Positions 47,201 to 57,156 of a DNA stretch of 64,000 nucleotides are shown one piece after another (position 1 is the first letter of the stretch; every line of letters begins with the position of its first letter). Under the pieces are notes generated by a model. The model was given only the letters and a program-made list of their open reading frames with translations, had not been told where the DNA came from and made no database searches. The DNA is from Blautia argi (GTDB taxonomy: Bacteria; Bacillota; Clostridia; Lachnospirales; Lachnospiraceae): the NCBI RefSeq assembly GCF_003287895.1, contig NZ_CP030280.1, positions 1,743,501 to 1,807,500 of the forward strand, written 5' to 3'. Both the position numbers and the translations under genes were made by a program.

Positions 47201-48022
47201 ATGAATCCGGTATATGAAAAACTCCAAAGCTGTCTTGCCAGTGTACGGGAAAAGACAGACTTTATACCACGGGTAGCGTTAATCCTGGGCTCCGGTCTGG
47301 GTGATTACGCAGAAGAAATTGAAATTCGGGAAATTATACCTTATGAGGAAATCCAGGGATTTCCGGTTTCTACGGTGCCTGGACACAAGGGCAGGTTTAT
47401 CCTTGGCTATATAAACAAAGTACCTGTTATCATTATGCAGGGAAGAGTCCATTATTACGAAGGATATTCCATGACCGATGTGGTGCTTCCAGTAAGGCTG
47501 ATGAAACTTTTGGGTGCTGAAATCCTGTTTCTTACAAATGCAGCAGGGGGTGTAAACTTCCAATTTCAGGCAGGGGATTTCATGGTAATTACAGACCAGA
47601 TTGCTTCCTTTGTTCCCTCCCCCTTAATCGGCCCCAACGTATCCCAGCTTGGAGAACGATTCAGCGACATGAGTGAAATTTATGATAAAGATTTACAGGA
47701 CTTGCTTTTTCATACAGCAAAGGAACTGGACATTCCACTGCAAAAGGGCGTTTATATCCAGCTTACAGGACCAAACTATGAATCCCCTGCAGAGGTGCGT
47801 ATGTGCCGAAGCCTTGGGGCAGATGCTGTGGGAATGAGTACTGCCTGTGAAGCTATTGCGGCCAACCACTGCGGCATGAAAATCTGCGGTATTTCCTGTA
47901 TTACCAACCTTGCCTGCGGCATGAGTGAGAATCCTCTAAACCACAAAGAGGTACAGGAAATCGCAGATAAAAAAGCGCCGGATTTCAAGCGTCTTTTAAC
48001 GGCTGCCATATCCCGTATGTAA
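47201..48022 (+). CDS. Purine nucleoside phosphorylase (trimeric type)
   Basis: The 273-residue protein has LILGSGLGDYAEEI, GRVHYYEGYSM, TNAAGGVN and the MCRSLGADAVGMST signature of trimeric PNP. It splits purine nucleosides into base and ribose 1-phosphate. It leads a tight same-strand run with polA, coaE and a walJ-like gene. Confidence 0.95.
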   Translation: MNPVYEKLQSCLASVREKTDFIPRVALILGSGLGDYAEEIEIREIIPYEEIQGFPVSTVPGHKGRFILGYINKVPVIIMQGRVHYYEGYSMTDVVLPVRLMKLLGAEILFLTNAAGGVNFQFQAGDFMVITDQIASFVPSPLIGPNVSQLGERFSDMSEIYDKDLQDLLFHTAKELDIPLQKGVYIQLTGPNYESPAEVRMCRSLGADAVGMSTACEAIAANHCGMKICGISCITNLACGMSENPLNHKEVQEIADKKAPDFKRLLTAAISRM

Positions 48023-48049
48023 AAAAGAAAAACAGATAAGGAGAACATC

Positions 48050-50695
48050 ATGAGGGAAAAAATCCTGCTCATAGACGGACACAGTATTTTGAACAGAGCC
48101 TTTTACGGACTGCCGGATTTAACAAATGCAGAGGGGCTTCACACCAACGCCATTTATGGATTTTTAAACATTCTTTTTAAAATGGTAGAGGAGGAAAAGC
48201 CGGATTATCTGACCGTTGCCTTTGATCTTGCTGCCCCTACCTTCCGGCACAAAATGTACGATGCCTATAAAGGCACCAGAAAACCTATGCCTCACGAACT
48301 GCGGCAGCAGGTACCGGTGATGAAGGACGTGCTGACTGCCATGGGAATCCCCCTTCTTTCCAAGGAGGGATACGAGGCAGACGACCTTTTAGGAACCATC
48401 GCCAAACGCAGCGAGGCAAAAGGTATGGACGTTACCGTGCTTTCCGGCGACCGGGATCTGCTTCAGCTCGCCACAGATCATATCTGCATCCGGATTCCCA
48501 AAACAAAGGGCGGAAAAACCACCATTGAAGATTATTTTGCAAAGGACGTAGAGGAAGCATACCAACTGACACCTCTGCAGATTATTGAATTAAAGGCATT
48601 AATGGGAGATACCGCGGACAACATTCCCGGACTTCCAGGCGTTGGGGAAAAGACCGCCACAAAACTGCTTCTGGAATACGGAAGCGTAGAAAACGCCCAT
48701 GCTCATGTGGAGGATATTAAGCCAAACAAAGCCAAAAATGCGTTTCTGGAACACTATGATCTGGCAATACTCAGCAAGGAACTGGCAACCATCTGCATTG
48801 ACAGTCCCATAGAATATGACTGGGAGGCAGCCAGAATCCATGACTTGTATACCCCGGATGCCTATGAATTTTTCAAGGAACTGGAATTTAAGAACTTTTT
48901 ATCCAGATTTGAGGAAACCGGAAACATCAGCAAGGCGGAAGAATACTTTAAACTTCTTACAGATTTTACAAAGACAGAGGAAATCTTTACTCTGGCAAAA
49001 GAAAAGGAAGAAGTGGGACTGGAACTTCTGGAAGAAAAGAATCAGCTTCTGGGACTGGGACTTGCTTACAGGGAAGGGAACAATATAGAAGTTCACGCCA
49101 TACTTCCCCAGGGCTTTCTCACAGAAGACTATCTTCTTGACAAGGCAAAAATGCTCTGCGAACAGGGCAAGGCTGTAGCTTCCTTAAATATAAAAGCCAT
49201 GTTGCGCCATCTGGATATCACCCACCACACCGCTATGTTTGACGCTCAGATTGCCGCCTATCTTTTGAATCCCTTGAAATCTGAGTACACCTATGACGAC
49301 ATCGCCAGAGAATATCTGGGTGAAATGCTGCCTGCAAAAGAAGACCTTCTCGGAAAGCTTTCGTATGCAAAAGCTGCCCTTGAAAAAGAGGAAGAACTGG
49401 CAAAGAGCATTTGTTATATGGCCTACACAGCGTTAAAGGCAAGACAGCCCCTTTTAGACGCCCTGGAAGCTGTGGATATGAAAAAACTGTACACAGACAT
49501 GGAAATGCCTCTGCTCTTTACGCTCTCGGACATGGAAAAAGAGGGGATTCGGGTCAATGCCGAGGAATTAAAAGAATACGGAGAAATGCTGCAGGTACGC
49601 ATTACAGAACTGGAAAAGAACATCTGGCAGCAGGCCGGGGAAGAATTTAACATCAATTCTCCGAAACAGCTTGGCGTCATTCTCTTTGAAAAGCTGCAGA
49701 TGCCAGGTGGAAAGAAAACCAAAACAGGGTATTCCACAGCAGCAGACGTACTGGAAAAGCTATCCGGAGATTATACCCTTGTGGCGGATATTCTGGAATA
49801 CAGGCAGCTTACGAAATTAAAATCCACCTATGCAGACGGACTGGCAGGATATATTGATAAGGGCGGACGGATTCATTCCACTTTTAACCAGACCATTACT
49901 GCTACAGGCAGAATCAGCAGCACAGAGCCGAATCTGCAGAACATTCCGGTAAGAACCAAACTTGGACGCCTGCTTCGGAAGGTCTTTATCCCAAAGGAAG
50001 GCTATGTCTTCCTGGACGCGGACTACTCTCAGATAGAACTTCGTGTTCTTGCCCATATGTCAGGAGATGAAAAGCTGATACAGGCCTACCGGGAGGCTCA
50101 GGATATTCACAGGATTACCGCGTCCCAGGTCTTCCATATTCCCTTTGAGGAGGTAACGGAGCTTCAGAGAAGAAATGCCAAAGCCGTAAATTTTGGAATC
50201 GTATACGGCATCAGTTCCTTTGGACTGAGTCAGGATTTGAGCATTACCAGAAAAGAAGCTGAACAGTATATTAAAAATTATTTTGAAACTTATCCCAAGA
50301 TTAAAGGCTTCTTAGACGGACTGGTACAGCATGCAAAGGAAAACGGATATGTAAGCACCATGTTCGGACGCCGCCGCCCTGTACCAGAGTTAAAATCCAG
50401 CAACTTTATGCAACGTTCCTTTGGGGAGCGGGTTGCCATGAACTCTCCTATTCAGGGAACCGCAGCAGATATTATCAAGCTTGCCATGATACAGGTCAGC
50501 CACCGTTTAAAAGAAGAGAACTTAAAATCCAGGCTGATTCTGCAGATTCACGATGAGCTTTTAATTGAAACTGCAGAGGACGAGATAGAACAGGTTTCTG
50601 CCATTCTGGAACAGGAAATGAAGGGAGCTGCAGATTTATCCGTATCCCTGGAAATTGATATGCATACAGGAAAAAGCTGGTATGAAGCAAAATAA
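48050..50695 (+). CDS. polA: DNA polymerase I
   Basis: The 881-residue protein has an N-terminal 5'-3' exonuclease (residues 1-290, LIDGHSILNRAFYG, YEADDLLGT, GDTADNIPG), a middle 3'-5' exonuclease fold that lacks the usual DxE residues and is probably inactive, and a C-terminal polymerase with motif A DADYSQIELR, motif B RRNAKAVNFGIVYG and motif C QIHDELL. It fills gaps and removes primers. Confidence 0.97.
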   Translation: MREKILLIDGHSILNRAFYGLPDLTNAEGLHTNAIYGFLNILFKMVEEEKPDYLTVAFDLAAPTFRHKMYDAYKGTRKPMPHELRQQVPVMKDVLTAMGIPLLSKEGYEADDLLGTIAKRSEAKGMDVTVLSGDRDLLQLATDHICIRIPKTKGGKTTIEDYFAKDVEEAYQLTPLQIIELKALMGDTADNIPGLPGVGEKTATKLLLEYGSVENAHAHVEDIKPNKAKNAFLEHYDLAILSKELATICIDSPIEYDWEAARIHDLYTPDAYEFFKELEFKNFLSRFEETGNISKAEEYFKLLTDFTKTEEIFTLAKEKEEVGLELLEEKNQLLGLGLAYREGNNIEVHAILPQGFLTEDYLLDKAKMLCEQGKAVASLNIKAMLRHLDITHHTAMFDAQIAAYLLNPLKSEYTYDDIAREYLGEMLPAKEDLLGKLSYAKAALEKEEELAKSICYMAYTALKARQPLLDALEAVDMKKLYTDMEMPLLFTLSDMEKEGIRVNAEELKEYGEMLQVRITELEKNIWQQAGEEFNINSPKQLGVILFEKLQMPGGKKTKTGYSTAADVLEKLSGDYTLVADILEYRQLTKLKSTYADGLAGYIDKGGRIHSTFNQTITATGRISSTEPNLQNIPVRTKLGRLLRKVFIPKEGYVFLDADYSQIELRVLAHMSGDEKLIQAYREAQDIHRITASQVFHIPFEEVTELQRRNAKAVNFGIVYGISSFGLSQDLSITRKEAEQYIKNYFETYPKIKGFLDGLVQHAKENGYVSTMFGRRRPVPELKSSNFMQRSFGERVAMNSPIQGTAADIIKLAMIQVSHRLKEENLKSRLILQIHDELLIETAEDEIEQVSAILEQEMKGAADLSVSLEIDMHTGKSWYEAK

Positions 50696-50724
50696 GGAAA
50701 CAGAATACAAAGGAGGACACGTCT

Positions 50725-51327
50725 ATGAGAATTATCGGAGTGACAGGCGGCGTGGGAAGTGGTAAAAGCGCTGTCTTAAATTATCTGGAAGAACATTTTG
50801 ATTCCAGAGTGGTAAAAGCAGATGAAGTGGGGCATATGCTTATGATGCCCGGACGGGAATGTTACGAGCCTGTAATTTCCCTTTTCGGGGAATGGGTGGT
50901 AAAAGACGACACGTCCCTGGATCGTTCCGCCATTGCCTCCATTGTGTTTGACAACCCGGAAATGCTGAAAAAACTGGACGATATTGTACATCCGGAGGTA
51001 AAAAAATATATCTTAAGGGAAATCGAGCGTTCCAAAAAAGAAGAAACCGAATTTTTCTTTATTGAGGCAGCTTTGCTTCTGGAAGAAAAATATGATGAAA
51101 TTTGCGATGAGATATGGTATATTTATTGCGAAAAAGAAGTACGCATGGAAAGGCTGCGCCGGGACAGAGGGTATTCTGATGAGAAGATCAGAAAGCTTAT
51201 GGAAAACCAGCTTCCGGACGAAGTCTTTGAGGAACGCTGCGACTTCCAATTATATAACGATGAAGATGTAGCCCATACTTATCTTCAGATTGAACGGAAA
51301 ATGAGGACATATTATGAATCTGTGTAG
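50725..51327 (+). CDS. coaE: Dephospho-CoA kinase
   Basis: The 200-residue protein has the P-loop GGVGSGKS at residues 8-15, KADEVGH and DDIVHPEV. It performs the last step of coenzyme A synthesis. AGGAGG precedes the ATG. It follows polA by 29 bases and overlaps the next gene by 14 bases. Confidence 0.95.
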   Translation: MRIIGVTGGVGSGKSAVLNYLEEHFDSRVVKADEVGHMLMMPGRECYEPVISLFGEWVVKDDTSLDRSAIASIVFDNPEMLKKLDDIVHPEVKKYILREIERSKKEETEFFFIEAALLLEEKYDEICDEIWYIYCEKEVRMERLRRDRGYSDEKIRKLMENQLPDEVFEERCDFQLYNDEDVAHTYLQIERKMRTYYESV

Positions 51328-52111
51328 TATAGCCAGCGGCAGCAGCGGAAACTGCATTTATGTAGGCAGTGATACCACCAGCCTGCTGGTAGACGTAGGA
51401 ATCAGCGGAAAACGCATTGAAGAAGGATTGAGAAGCATTGACCATACCACAGGGGATTGCGACGGAATTTTAATTACCCATGAACACTCTGACCACATTA
51501 AGGGGCTTGGGGTGATTTCCAGAAAACACAAAATTCCCATTTACTGTACCAGAGGCACTATGGAGGCCATGCAGTCCATGAACAGCCTTGGAAAAATGCC
51601 GGAAGGACTCTTTCACCCCATAGAGGCAGACAAAACCTTTCAAATCGGAGATTTAGAGGTGCAGCCCTTTTCTATTTCCCACGATGCGGCAGAGCCTGTG
51701 GGCTATCGTGTCAATCACGGCACAAAATCTGCGGGCATTGCCACAGACCTGGGATTTTATGATGATTACATTGTAAAAAATCTTGCAGGACTTGACGTAC
51801 TGCTTTTGGAAGCCAATCATGATGTCAATATGCTGCAGGTGGGAAGCTATCCCTATTATTTAAAACAACGTATTTTAGGCAACCGGGGACATCTCTCCAA
51901 TGAAAATGCCGGACGGCTTTTATGCCGCCTTCTGCATGACCACATGAAAGCCATTTTTCTGGGCCATTTAAGCAGAGAAAATAATTATGAAGCCCTTGCC
52001 TATGAAACTGTATGCTCAGAGGTCACCATGGGGGACAATCCCTGGAAATCCTCAGACTTTAAAATTGCTGTAGCACACAGAGAGCAGGTATCGGATTTGG
52101 TAACTGTGTAA
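51314..52111 (+). CDS. MBL-fold metallohydrolase, WalJ/YycJ-like
   Basis: The 265-residue protein has the metallo-beta-lactamase motif THEHSDH (H56, H58, D60, H61), an early SGSSGNCIYVG and later EANHD and FLGHLSREN. This is the YycJ/WalJ type, linked in other Firmicutes to DNA metabolism and cell-wall stress. It starts inside coaE and ends with a terminator. Confidence 0.9.
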   Translation: MNLCSIASGSSGNCIYVGSDTTSLLVDVGISGKRIEEGLRSIDHTTGDCDGILITHEHSDHIKGLGVISRKHKIPIYCTRGTMEAMQSMNSLGKMPEGLFHPIEADKTFQIGDLEVQPFSISHDAAEPVGYRVNHGTKSAGIATDLGFYDDYIVKNLAGLDVLLLEANHDVNMLQVGSYPYYLKQRILGNRGHLSNENAGRLLCRLLHDHMKAIFLGHLSRENNYEALAYETVCSEVTMGDNPWKSSDFKIAVAHREQVSDLVTV

Positions 52112-52138
52112 AAAAGCCATTTTTATCGGCTTTTTATA
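52111..52138 (+). terminator. Terminator after the walJ-like gene
   Basis: AAAAAGCC (52111-52118) and GGCTTTTT (52128-52135) form a stem with a nine-base loop. Confidence 0.75.
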
Positions 52139-52187
52139 TATTATGAAGCTTAATTTCATAAATCAAGGAAGAAACGAGGAGTAAAGC

Positions 52188-52460
52188 ATGAAGAAAACCA
52201 TTATCACCGTTGTGGGAGAAGACACTGTAGGAATTATTGCAAGGGTATGCACTTACCTGGCAGAAAGCAACATCAATATTCTGAATATTTCTCAGACCAT
52301 TGTAGACGGATATTTTAATATGATGATGATTACAGATACCAGTATGTCTGCTAAAAAGCTGAATGTGATTTCTGAGGAACTGGAAGCTCTGGGCAAGGAA
52401 ATCGGTGTGGTAATCCGCGTACAGCTGGAAGATATTTTCACAAAAATGCACAGAATTTAA
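52188..52460 (+). CDS. ACT-domain protein (UPF0237 type)
   Basis: The 90-residue protein is a single ACT domain, TIITVVGEDTVGIIARVCTYLAE at the start and LEALGKEIGVVIRVQ later (each in part). UPF0237 genes nearly always precede a UPF0210/PFL gene, as here. The ACT domain likely binds a small ligand and regulates the partner. An AGGAGT-like site precedes the ATG. Confidence 0.92.
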   Translation: MKKTIITVVGEDTVGIIARVCTYLAESNINILNISQTIVDGYFNMMMITDTSMSAKKLNVISEELEALGKEIGVVIRVQLEDIFTKMHRI

Positions 52461-52487
52461 GACGGATAGAAAGGACAAAATCCACTT

Positions 52488-53852
52488 ATGATTAACATGT
52501 ATGAAGTCAATGAAACCAATAAAATGATTGCGGAAGAGAATCTGGACGTGCGTACCATTACCTTGGGCATCAGCCTTTTGGACTGTATTGATTCTGATTT
52601 GCAGCAGGTAAACCGCAAGGTCTATGAAAAGATCACAGGGCTTGCCAGACACCTGGTGGAAACCGGGGACGATATTTCCAAAGAATTTGGCATTCCGGTG
52701 GTAAACAAACGTATTTCCGTAACGCCCATTGCCCTGATTGGCGGCGCTGCCTGCAAGACACCAGAGGATTTTGTAAGCCTTGCAAAAACTTTAGATAAGG
52801 CGGCAAAAGAGGTTGGCGTCAACTTCATCGGCGGCTACTCTGCAACGGTATGTAAAGGTATGACAGCAGCAGATGAACTGCTGATTCGTTCCATTCCGGA
52901 AGCGCTTGCTTCTACAGAACGGGTCTGCAGCTCTGTAAACCTGGGTTCTACAAAAACAGGAATTAACATGGACGCAGTACGCCTCATGGGAAATATTGTA
53001 CGGGAAACAGCCGAGGCAACCAAAGAAGACGATTCTCTCGGCTGTGCAAAGCTGGTGGTATTCTGTAACGCCCCCGACGACAATCCCTTTATGGCAGGGG
53101 CTTTCCATGGTGTGACAGAGGCTGATGCGGTGATTAACGTAGGGGTATCCGGTCCCGGCGTTGTAAAAAAAGCCCTGGAACAGGTAAGAGGTAAGAACTT
53201 TGAAATTCTGTGTGAAACCATTAAAAAGACTGCGTTTAAGATTACCCGTGTGGGACAGCTGGTGGCACAGGAAGCTTCCAGACGTCTGGGCATTCCTTTT
53301 GGCATTATCGACCTTTCCCTTGCACCTACACCGGCAATCGGGGACAGTGTAGCAGATATTCTCCATGAAATCGGCGTAGAATACGCAGGCGCACCGGGAA
53401 CAACTGCAGCATTGGCTCTTTTAAATGACCAGGTGAAAAAGGGAGGCGTCATGGCGTCCTCTTATGTGGGCGGTTTAAGCGGCGCTTTTATTCCGGTCAG
53501 CGAAGACCAGGGTATGATTGACGCAGTTGTGGCAAATGCCCTGACCATTGAAAAGCTGGAAGCCATGACCTGTGTCTGCTCCGTAGGACTTGACATGATT
53601 GCCATTCCGGGAGATACCAAGGCGTCTACCATTTCCGGCATTATTGCAGACGAATGTGCCATTGGTATGGTAAATCAGAAGACCACAGCTGTGCGTATAA
53701 TTCCGGTTATCGGAAAAGGCGTGGGAGAAACCGTAGAATTCGGCGGTCTTTTGGGATATGCGCCGGTTATGCCGGTAAATCCTTATTCCTGTGAAAATTT
53801 TGTAAACCGTACAGGAAGGATCCCGGCGCCAATCCACAGCTTTAAGAACTAA
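52488..53852 (+). CDS. PFL-family protein (UPF0210/DUF711)
   Basis: The 454-residue protein belongs to the DUF711/UPF0210 family, with a PFL-like barrel: [27 protein letters not shown] at the start, [15 protein letters not shown], and [13 protein letters not shown] near the end. A glycyl radical motif is not seen, so it is not a pyruvate-formate lyase. It is paired with the ACT gene 28 bases upstream. Function is unknown. Confidence 0.9.
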   Translation: MINMYEVNETNKMIAEENLDVRTITLGISLLDCIDSDLQQVNRKVYEKITGLARHLVETGDDISKEFGIPVVNKRISVTPIALIGGAACKTPEDFVSLAKTLDKAAKEVGVNFIGGYSATVCKGMTAADELLIRSIPEALASTERVCSSVNLGSTKTGINMDAVRLMGNIVRETAEATKEDDSLGCAKLVVFCNAPDDNPFMAGAFHGVTEADAVINVGVSGPGVVKKALEQVRGKNFEILCETIKKTAFKITRVGQLVAQEASRRLGIPFGIIDLSLAPTPAIGDSVADILHEIGVEYAGAPGTTAALALLNDQVKKGGVMASSYVGGLSGAFIPVSEDQGMIDAVVANALTIEKLEAMTCVCSVGLDMIAIPGDTKASTISGIIADECAIGMVNQKTTAVRIIPVIGKGVGETVEFGGLLGYAPVMPVNPYSCENFVNRTGRIPAPIHSFKN

Positions 53853-53889
53853 TAAAAATGAAACTGTTTTCACTGTACAGGGAGAAAAA

Positions 53890-54243
53890 ATGGAATCTAT
53901 TGAAGTTGTAATCAGCATTATCCTTCAATTTTCAGGAATTTTCGGCATGTATTATCTTGTACGGGCAATCTTTATGTTTCGCAGAAAAAAATTCCCCACA
54001 CCGGGCTTTGAAGAAGACCGAAAGGAGGAAAACAAAGCCTGGTGCAGGGGTGAAGGAACGGTATGCCTTTACTGGGGTATTTTACTTTTACTCTTAAACG
54101 CTTATGCATGGATTACTGCTTACACAGGAGGAAGACTTTCTCTGATTGTTGTAATCGTCTTTCTCCTCCTGCTGTGTGCAGGATACGGCGGACGTATCCG
54201 AAACAACCTGAAATACCGAAACCGCAAAAGCAATACCTGGTAA
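53890..54243 (+). CDS. Small membrane protein, unknown function
   Basis: The 117-residue protein has three hydrophobic segments (residues about 5-28, 58-80 and 84-102) with a charged loop between the first two. GGGAGAAA precedes the ATG. I do not recognise a family. It lies 37 bases after the DUF711 gene, and may be its downstream neighbour in the operon. Confidence 0.65.
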   Translation: MESIEVVISIILQFSGIFGMYYLVRAIFMFRRKKFPTPGFEEDRKEENKAWCRGEGTVCLYWGILLLLLNAYAWITAYTGGRLSLIVVIVFLLLLCAGYGGRIRNNLKYRNRKSNTW

Positions 54244-54381
54244 TTACCGGATTTCATGCTTCCGGAATCCCCTATATATAAAAGGGGAAAGAATCCATAT
54301 ACAAACAAGGGAGAAGAGCGGAAACATTACATAAGGCGGAAGCACCAGACCGGCAATTTCATATTGTAATTCTGTTTTATT

Positions 54382-54420
54382 TTATCACATAGGAAATCCC
54401 TTCGGAATCCTATGTGATAA
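54382..54420. repeat. 39-bp palindromic element, copy 2
   Basis: TTATCACATAGGA and TCCTATGTGATAA form perfect outer arms around an inner TCC/GGA stem, with A and T flanks extending the palindrome. Compared with copy 1 (9042-9080), the TGC/GCA of the arms is changed to CAC/GTG on both sides, so pairing is kept. It lies between convergent genes. Confidence 0.8.
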
Positions 54421-54460
54421 AAAGCATAATTCCTATAAAAAGCAAGGCTTGCAAAAACGC

Positions 54461-55063
54461 CTAAAGTGTATTTCCCACCGCACATGGCAGTAATTCCAGA
54501 CGGAGATAATATCCTCTGTCGTGACCGCACACCGGGCATTTTTCCGGCACCTGCAGCCCTGTATAGACATGTCCGCATTTTAAACAAATCCAGGAAGTTT
54601 CTACCTCTGACACAAACAATTTCTTTTCTTCTAAAAGTTCTGCCAGCATACCGAATCTCTTCCCATGAATTTTCTCAATTTCTCCAATCATATGGAAAGA
54701 GCCTGCGATATCCTGAAATCCTTCCTCCCGGGCTTTTTCTTCAAAGGCACGGTAGACATCATCGTGTTCCTCCATCTCATTTTTCTCTGCAAAACGCAGA
54801 AGCTGCGCAATATCCCCGGAAATATCTACGGGATAGTTTCCGTCAATGGAAATATTATGCTGCGCCAAAGGAGAGAGGTGTTTATAAAAAATTTCTGCGT
54901 GTTCTCTTTCCTGATTGGCCGTAAAAAGAAAGACCGCTTCTAGAGCAGCCATATGCTCTCTGTGTGCCTGGGACGCTGCTATGGTGTAACGGTTTCGTGC
55001 CTGACTTTCTCCGGCAAAGGCGCGCATAAGGTTTTCTTTGGTAATACTGTCTTTTAATTCCAT
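54461..55063 (-). CDS. Rubrerythrin
   Basis: The 200-residue protein has a ferritin-like di-iron domain (E19 in FAGESQARNRY, E52 and H55 in NQEREHAE) and a C-terminal rubredoxin domain with C160, C163, C176 and C179. It reduces hydrogen peroxide in anaerobes. The start at 55063 is eight bases after AAGGAGG; the ATG at 55069 is too close to that site. Confidence 0.95.
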   Translation of the reverse strand: MELKDSITKENLMRAFAGESQARNRYTIAASQAHREHMAALEAVFLFTANQEREHAEIFYKHLSPLAQHNISIDGNYPVDISGDIAQLLRFAEKNEMEEHDDVYRAFEEKAREEGFQDIAGSFHMIGEIEKIHGKRFGMLAELLEEKKLFVSEVETSWICLKCGHVYTGLQVPEKCPVCGHDRGYYLRLELLPCAVGNTL

Positions 55064-55187
55064 GTTCATAACCTCCTTATCCTCTGGTATTATACCCTGC
55101 AGCTTTAAAATCATACCTGATACAAAATAAGAAATTTCTGAACTTCTTTTGTAGTTTTTACATAAGCTAAAAGAAAAAGGAATTTTT

Positions 55188-55664
55188 ATGGCATACGAAA
55201 CGTATCAAAAAGTCATCGGTAGCATTCAGAATATTTCAAGAGGAACCTCTTGCTGCAGCTTCCTCATGGCAGTACAGACGGAAACAGAAACCATAAATTT
55301 TGTGGTGACAGGAGAAACTCTGGTGATTGACAACATACGTTTAAGAAGAGGCATGCGAGTGGCTGCTTTTTATGATACCAGCCTTCCCGCACCTGCTATT
55401 TATCCGCCTCAATATCAGGCAGAACTGGTAACCGTGCTGCGGCAGAATCAAAACGTAACGCTGGATTATTTTGACAGAAATCTGGTTTCAGAAGACAATT
55501 CCCTGAAACTGAATCTTTCTCCTACCACCAGAATTTCCACCTTAAACGGACAGCGTTTTTCCTGTAATCCGGGAGATGAAGAGCTGCTGGTTTATTATAC
55601 CAATACAACCTTCAGTATTCCGGCTCAGACAGCACCCCAGCGAATCATTGTTATGTGCCCTTAG
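55188..55664 (+). CDS. Conserved protein of unknown function, beta-barrel-like
   Basis: The 158-residue protein contains a VTGETLVIDNIRLRRGMRV segment followed by TSLPAPAIYPPQYQAELV. This pattern recalls small beta-barrel domains in Clostridial secreted proteins that carry VxVYY and PPQ features, but no signal peptide is present. I do not recognise a family. An AAAAGGAA site precedes the ATG. Confidence 0.65.
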   Translation: MAYETYQKVIGSIQNISRGTSCCSFLMAVQTETETINFVVTGETLVIDNIRLRRGMRVAAFYDTSLPAPAIYPPQYQAELVTVLRQNQNVTLDYFDRNLVSEDNSLKLNLSPTTRISTLNGQRFSCNPGDEELLVYYTNTTFSIPAQTAPQRIIVMCP

Positions 55665-55728
55665 GCAACGGGGTATAAAAACATACCAATTGGAGATAAA
55701 TAGACAGAAAAAGCACAGGAGGAAATAC

Positions 55729-57156
55729 ATGGATTCTATTTGGGCAAATTCTTGTAAACTGGAAAAAAGACCTTCCTTAAAAGGTGAAATTGAAACAGAG
55801 ATTGCCATTATCGGAGGTGGTATGACCGGAGTCCTGACTGCATGGCAGCTTCAAAAGTCCGGGAAAAAGGCAGTTGTACTGGAACGCTATTCTGTCGGAA
55901 GCGGACAAACAGGAAATACCACTGCAAAAATCACTTCACAGCATGGTATGTGTTATGCAAACATGATAGAAAAATACGGAACTGCTAAAGCAAGACAATA
56001 TGCTCTTGCCAACGAAAATGCCAGAAAAGAATATATGCGCATAATCCAAACAGAGAACATAGACTGTAATTTTGAAACCGTCTGTTCTTATGTATACGGA
56101 AAAAGTGCAGGGAGATTAGAGGAAGAGATACGGGCGGCCAAAAGTCTGGGACTTCCTGCAGAGCTTTCCAGAGAGCATCTGACTCTGCCTTTCCCGGTCT
56201 GGGGTGCGGTCAAATTCCGCAACCAGGCACAGTTTCACCCTTTGAAATTCCTGTCTGCCCTGACACAGGATCTGACCATTTACGAAAATACTCCTGTGAA
56301 GAGGGCAGAAGGGCATATGCTCACAACTCCGGAAGGACAGGTAAAAGCAGAAAACATTATATTTGCCTGCCATTTTCCCTTTGTGAATATTCCGGGGCTG
56401 TATTTTGCCAGAATGCATCAGGAGCGCTCTTATGTTCTGGCGTTGGAAAATGCACCGCTTCCAAATGGTATGTATATCGGGGCAGAAAAGAACAGCTATT
56501 CCTTCCGAAGCTTTGGAAGCTGCCTGCTCTTAGGCGGAGAGGGACACCGCTGTGGTGAAAATGACGAAGCTTCCCGGTATCAGAGGCTTAGAAAGAGAGC
56601 AGAGCAATGGTTTCCAAAAAGCCGGGAAATTTGCTGCTGGTCTGCACAGGACTGTGTAACAGCTGATTCTATCCCCTATATCGGAAAATTCTCTGCCGGA
56701 AAAGAAGACTGGTACGTGGCAACCGGCTTTCAAAAGTGGGGCATGACCACATCTATGGCTGCAGCCATGCTTCTGCGGGACGAAATCTGCCGGATTCCCA
56801 ATCCCAACCGGGAAATTTTTTCACCGCAGCGCTTTCCCATAAAGGATATGGATTTTTTCCTGTCAGACGGGCTTCGTTCTGCAAAGGAGCTGGTAAGACC
56901 TTTTTTGAAAAATCCTCAGCTTACTGCCAAGGATCTTATGCCCGGACATGGGGGCATTGTCACACATGAAGGAAAGAAAATCGGCATTTACAAAGATGAA
57001 CAGGGACATGTCTATGCCGTCAAAATCCGTTGTCCTCATCTGGGCTGTCAGCTTTCCTGGAATCCAGATGAAAAAAGTTGGGACTGTCCCTGCCATGGCT
57101 CCAGATTTGATTATCGCGGAAAACTTTTAAATGGGCCTGCACAAACCCCTATTTAA
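55729..57156 (+). CDS. FAD-dependent oxidoreductase with Rieske domain
   Basis: The 475-residue protein has an N-terminal DAO-type FAD domain (IAIIGGGMTGVL, GSGQTGNTTAKITSQHG) and a C-terminal Rieske [2Fe-2S] domain with CPHLGCQ and CPCHGSRFDY. Related proteins occur widely in Gram-positive bacteria; the substrate is unknown. The ATG at 55729 follows CAGGAGG. It converges with the recombinase gene, with a 4-base overlap. Confidence 0.9.
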   Translation: MDSIWANSCKLEKRPSLKGEIETEIAIIGGGMTGVLTAWQLQKSGKKAVVLERYSVGSGQTGNTTAKITSQHGMCYANMIEKYGTAKARQYALANENARKEYMRIIQTENIDCNFETVCSYVYGKSAGRLEEEIRAAKSLGLPAELSREHLTLPFPVWGAVKFRNQAQFHPLKFLSALTQDLTIYENTPVKRAEGHMLTTPEGQVKAENIIFACHFPFVNIPGLYFARMHQERSYVLALENAPLPNGMYIGAEKNSYSFRSFGSCLLLGGEGHRCGENDEASRYQRLRKRAEQWFPKSREICCWSAQDCVTADSIPYIGKFSAGKEDWYVATGFQKWGMTTSMAAAMLLRDEICRIPNPNREIFSPQRFPIKDMDFFLSDGLRSAKELVRPFLKNPQLTAKDLMPGHGGIVTHEGKKIGIYKDEQGHVYAVKIRCPHLGCQLSWNPDEKSWDCPCHGSRFDYRGKLLNGPAQTPI

